A stretch of 64,000 bases of DNA, from contig NZ_CP101416.1 of NCBI RefSeq assembly GCF_027942295.1, positions 1,054,001-1,118,000 on the forward strand. The letters run 5' to 3'. Position numbers and translations under genes: made by a program. The notes beneath the pieces are model-generated. The model was not told where the DNA came from, ran no database searches, and saw only the letters and a list, made by a program, of their open reading frames with translations. This DNA is from Pseudanabaena sp. Chao 1811. GTDB taxonomy: Bacteria; Cyanobacteriota; Cyanobacteriia; Pseudanabaenales; Pseudanabaenaceae. Shown piece by piece: positions 62,201-64,000 of this stretch (the stretch's first letter is position 1; each line of letters opens with the position of its first letter).

Positions 62201-64000
62201 AACGAGATTATTATGGATGACATCCCATTCCCAAATCCCCATTTGGGCTGATTGAATTGCCAACTCCAAGCGAGCAGATAAATTTTGAAGTTGAATTTCT
62301 GTTTGCTTGCGATCGCTAATATCTTGAATCTGCGCTACTAGGTAGAGTAGGCGTGCATGGGCATCCCTTACTATTGAGATACTGACAAATCCCCAAACGA
62401 CCCGTCCTTGCTTAGTGTAATATCGCTTTTCAAAGGAAGCATTCTCAATTTCACCTGCAATTAATTTTCTTGCCAGTTCTACACTTTTGGGTAAGTCGTC
62501 AGGATGGGTTACATTCTGAAATGACAATTGCAGCAGTTCAGTTTCGCTGTACCCCAAAAAATTACAAATTGCGGCATTGACTTTGAGAAATTTCCCTTCA
62601 GCAGATGCTAAGGACATCCCAATAGCTGTACTGTCAAAGGCACTACGGAACATCTCTTCACTTAATCGAAGGGCTTCCTCAGAATTTTTGCGATCGCTAA
62701 TATCTGTCAAAACACCTTGATAACCAATCACGATCCCTTCAGAATCAAAAATGGATGTAGTATTGACTTTTACCCATATATAGGAACCATTTTGATGAAG
62801 ATGACGAAACTCAGCTTTATTTGATTTCTGGCCAGTTCTAGCATTTTGGATATACTCATCTAGCGATGGAAGATCCTCTGAATGTACAAGCCCAACCATT
62901 GACTTCCCAATCCATTCACTAGGATCCAAACCAAAGATTTCTTTGAATTGTGGCGATAGATAAGTAAATACGCCATCTTGATCCGCAGACCAAATTAAGT
63001 CATTTGCCCCCTCCACCAAGCGCCGAAATTTTGCTTCACTCTTAGCTAGCTCGGACTCCATCTGTTTGCGATCGCTAATATCCCTAAAAATTGCTTGCAC
63101 TACTCGCTCATCTTCTAGATCAATGGTTCTAGCTGTGATATCGACAGGAATTAGACTGCCATCTTTCCGAACTACTAGAGTTTCGAGACTAGTTGCTAGG
63201 TCATTTTGGGCAATTTGCGTAAAATGTTCTCTTACAGATTCGATAAATTCAGGTGGATGAATCAGGGACATATGCAGATTTTTGATTTCCTCACGGCTGT
63301 AGCCTAAGAGAATCTCTGCCTGTTGATTTGCGGTAATGCCATAACCTTGAATATCCGATAAAAAAATTGCATCACTAGCACCATCCATCAGAGCACGGTA
63401 GCGTTGTTCACTTTTTTGGAGAGCAATCTCAGCCTGTTTGCGCGATGTGATATCTGTTAATGTGCCAACATAGCCAACTACAGTATTATCAGTATCAATT
63501 TCCTGCACAACTTGCACATAAAACCAGTTAGAACTGCCGTCTGGTCGTAGATGTCTCCCCTCACTATGCACAATTACGCGATCATTGAGATTAGATCGAG
63601 CATAGTCTTGACTCCATTGAGCAAGTAAAGCATCACGATCATCAGGATGCAAAGAGTCCATCCATCCATGCCCTAAAGCGGATTCTTTGGGGCGACCAGT
63701 CATTTCACTCCAACGATCATTGACATAGGTACAGTGAAACATTTCATCAAATTTAAAAATAGCAATTGGAGCAGCAGCAGCTAAGGTTGAGGACTGGAGA
63801 TCACTTGCCTGTCTAGATAATGCTATCTTGCTAATCTCCCTACAATCAAAAAAGCTCTGGGCTAGGACATCGGTGAGTCGATTTTTGTCTAACATTCCCA
63901 CCACGCGATCGCCATCTAGTACAGGTAAATGCTGAATGTGATGCTGCTGAAATAACAGGATTACAGATTGCAAATCATCTAATTTCTCTTCTGAGATGGT
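59210..64000 (-). CDS. Giant hybrid kinase, 5'-truncated: CBS-9xPAS-HisKA-HATPase-REC
   Basis: At least 1596 residues are read; the frame is open to base 64000 (TISEEKLDDLQSVILLFQQHH), so the start lies outside the window and the TTG at 63971-63973 is not it. The visible CBS end matches that of the 46443-51428 kinase, so a CBS pair is expected. Nine PAS/PAC modules follow, each closed by a DIxxRK-like linker. The HisKA has ATMSHELRTPLNAIL, HATPase has DTGIGISPEKIS and GTGLGLAL, and REC has LILMDIQMPVMDG. Several PAS modules are homologous to modules of the other giant kinase, but in a different order. It precedes the membrane hybrid kinase in the same operon. No GAF is seen. Confidence 0.88.
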   Translation of the reverse strand, partial: TISEEKLDDLQSVILLFQQHHIQHLPVLDGDRVVGMLDKNRLTDVLAQSFFDCREISKIALSRQASDLQSSTLAAAAPIAIFKFDEMFHCTYVNDRWSEMTGRPKESALGHGWMDSLHPDDRDALLAQWSQDYARSNLNDRVIVHSEGRHLRPDGSSNWFYVQVVQEIDTDNTVVGYVGTLTDITSRKQAEIALQKSEQRYRALMDGASDAIFLSDIQGYGITANQQAEILLGYSREEIKNLHMSLIHPPEFIESVREHFTQIAQNDLATSLETLVVRKDGSLIPVDITARTIDLEDERVVQAIFRDISDRKQMESELAKSEAKFRRLVEGANDLIWSADQDGVFTYLSPQFKEIFGLDPSEWIGKSMVGLVHSEDLPSLDEYIQNARTGQKSNKAEFRHLHQNGSYIWVKVNTTSIFDSEGIVIGYQGVLTDISDRKNSEEALRLSEEMFRSAFDSTAIGMSLASAEGKFLKVNAAICNFLGYSETELLQLSFQNVTHPDDLPKSVELARKLIAGEIENASFEKRYYTKQGRVVWGFVSISIVRDAHARLLYLVAQIQDISDRKQTEIQLQNLSARLELAIQSAQMGIWEWDVIHNNLVWDARMCELYGIDPKDFSGADAWLNGMYPEDIPIALEDSRQALAGEKEYNSEFRVVLPDGSLRFLKAHAIIQRNEQNEPLRMIGVNYDITKRKQSEMKLRESELRFRRVFESSVVGMLFADFQGHIIEANDRFLEMIGYTREELLSDLIHWDDLTPVEHASNDLLAMEHLKKHGVINPWEKEYYRKDGSRVAVLIGAALLPDTKDQTICIVMDISDRKQAEKILAQYTAEVEDLYNNAPCGYHSLDPNGRYIRVNETELQWLGYQREEMIGQPLIKFFTEDSCQDFFRNYQVFLEQGAIKNAEYDMICKNGSILPVMISATAVKDEHGNYLYNRATIVDIRDRKQAELALKESQRFIQQIADASPNILYLYDIQDQRNVYTNREIVSILGYSPEEVQAMGVNFTLELLHPDDLQVALPNYYERIRAAKDGEIIDTEYRMKHANGEWLWLYSRDSVFSRDAEGKVKQTIGTAQDITDRKQLEQSQNRLRAMLEAATDYILIADLTGRTIWINTALKKLRELSDEQVPQQMPIDYHPQWVVDLLEQQAVPTAIAKGSWIGETALLDTEDREIPVSQLLIAHKSPQGEVEFFSTIMRDMRVQKEYEQKLEKTNAELLRATQLKDEFLATMSHELRTPLNAILGMTESLQEQVFGSMNKQQIQALQTVESSGNHLLELINDILDVAKIEAGQIELKYTPVVISDLCQSSLAFIRQKAIQKRIQIEVEIPPLSSEILVDERRIRQVLINLLNNAVKFTPQGGQVTLAVNTQEDQVNAESDAWLQFSITDTGIGISPEKISKLFQPFVQIDSALNRKYTGTGLGLALAKRIVELHGGSIQVTSEVDRGSCFEFVIPYNKAQLKSTTEVYPQTDLDIVEIIPKLAPVILVVEDNEANINTISNYLEAKGYHLLLARDGLEAIAMVTKHHPNLILMDIQMPVMDGLEATKQIRRDPNLANIPIIALTALAMSGDREKCLEAGANDYITKPVKLKQLHTLIQQLLA

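Noticed and set aside
63971-63973. TTG as the start of the last kinase
   Set aside because: The frame is open to base 64000 and the residues before it continue a CBS domain, so the true start is outside the window.

Overview
The window is cyanobacterial chromosome. It carries photosystem I genes (psaL, psaI), a CyanoP-type psbP, ndhD of the NDH-1 complex, a 5'-truncated menA, narM, hemL, clpS, a cyanobacterial-type dnaK2 and lpxA. The HIP1 octamer GCGATCGC recurs very many times. Gene order is ordinary bacterial, most genes lie on the minus strand, and there is no rRNA, prophage, transposase or CRISPR array. The many long perfect intergenic hairpins and the large multi-PAS kinases suggest a Pseudanabaena-like filamentous cyanobacterium, but that placement is a guess.

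Region 1-9 kb: end of menA, a P-type ATPase, a YidD protein with a cysteine-rich tail, ndhD, an NFACT/RqcH-type protein carrying a palindromic repeat inserted in frame, and a small conserved protein. Region 9-16 kb: two related von Willebrand A proteins (one fused to a membrane anchor and an OmpA domain), then dnaK and a J-domain protein, all on the minus strand. Region 16-33.6 kb: tRNA-Thr, a GH19 chitinase-like protein, purK, lipA, a YdcF/DUF218-like membrane protein, an RRM protein, a coiled-coil protein, hemL, an OmpR-type regulator, narM, a MutS2 that lacks its Smr domain, psbP, a REC-PP2C phosphatase, a lumenal pentapeptide protein, psaI-psaL, nth and lpxA. Region 33.8-42.4 kb: a hybrid kinase, a TIGR01777 epimerase, tRNA-Tyr, a CPBP protease, clpS and an ECF transporter pair (ecfT plus a double ATPase).

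Region 42.6-64 kb is the most striking part: five very large sensor kinases in one orientation, with 0, 1, 3, 8 and 9 PAS modules besides their GAF, CBS, membrane and receiver domains where the count of 1 and 0 depends on how the membrane kinase is parsed (at least one PAS there), interrupted only by an orphan SsuA/NMT1-type binding lipoprotein. One kinase carries a GAF domain with both cysteine signatures of a DXCF cyanobacteriochrome. HIP1 octamers sit at the PAS-module borders and related PAS modules occur in different order in different kinases, which suggests module shuffling. No output regulator is encoded beside them.

A second theme is intergenic hairpins. Many stems are perfect over 14-34 bp and close on a three-base loop flanked by GC on both sides. 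Some end genes and even contain the stop codon. Others lie between divergent genes, where no terminator is needed. Two repeat families are defined here: a composite two-hairpin element with a conserved tail (four copies) and a 95-97 bp element with TATAGCA-type inverted ends (two copies).
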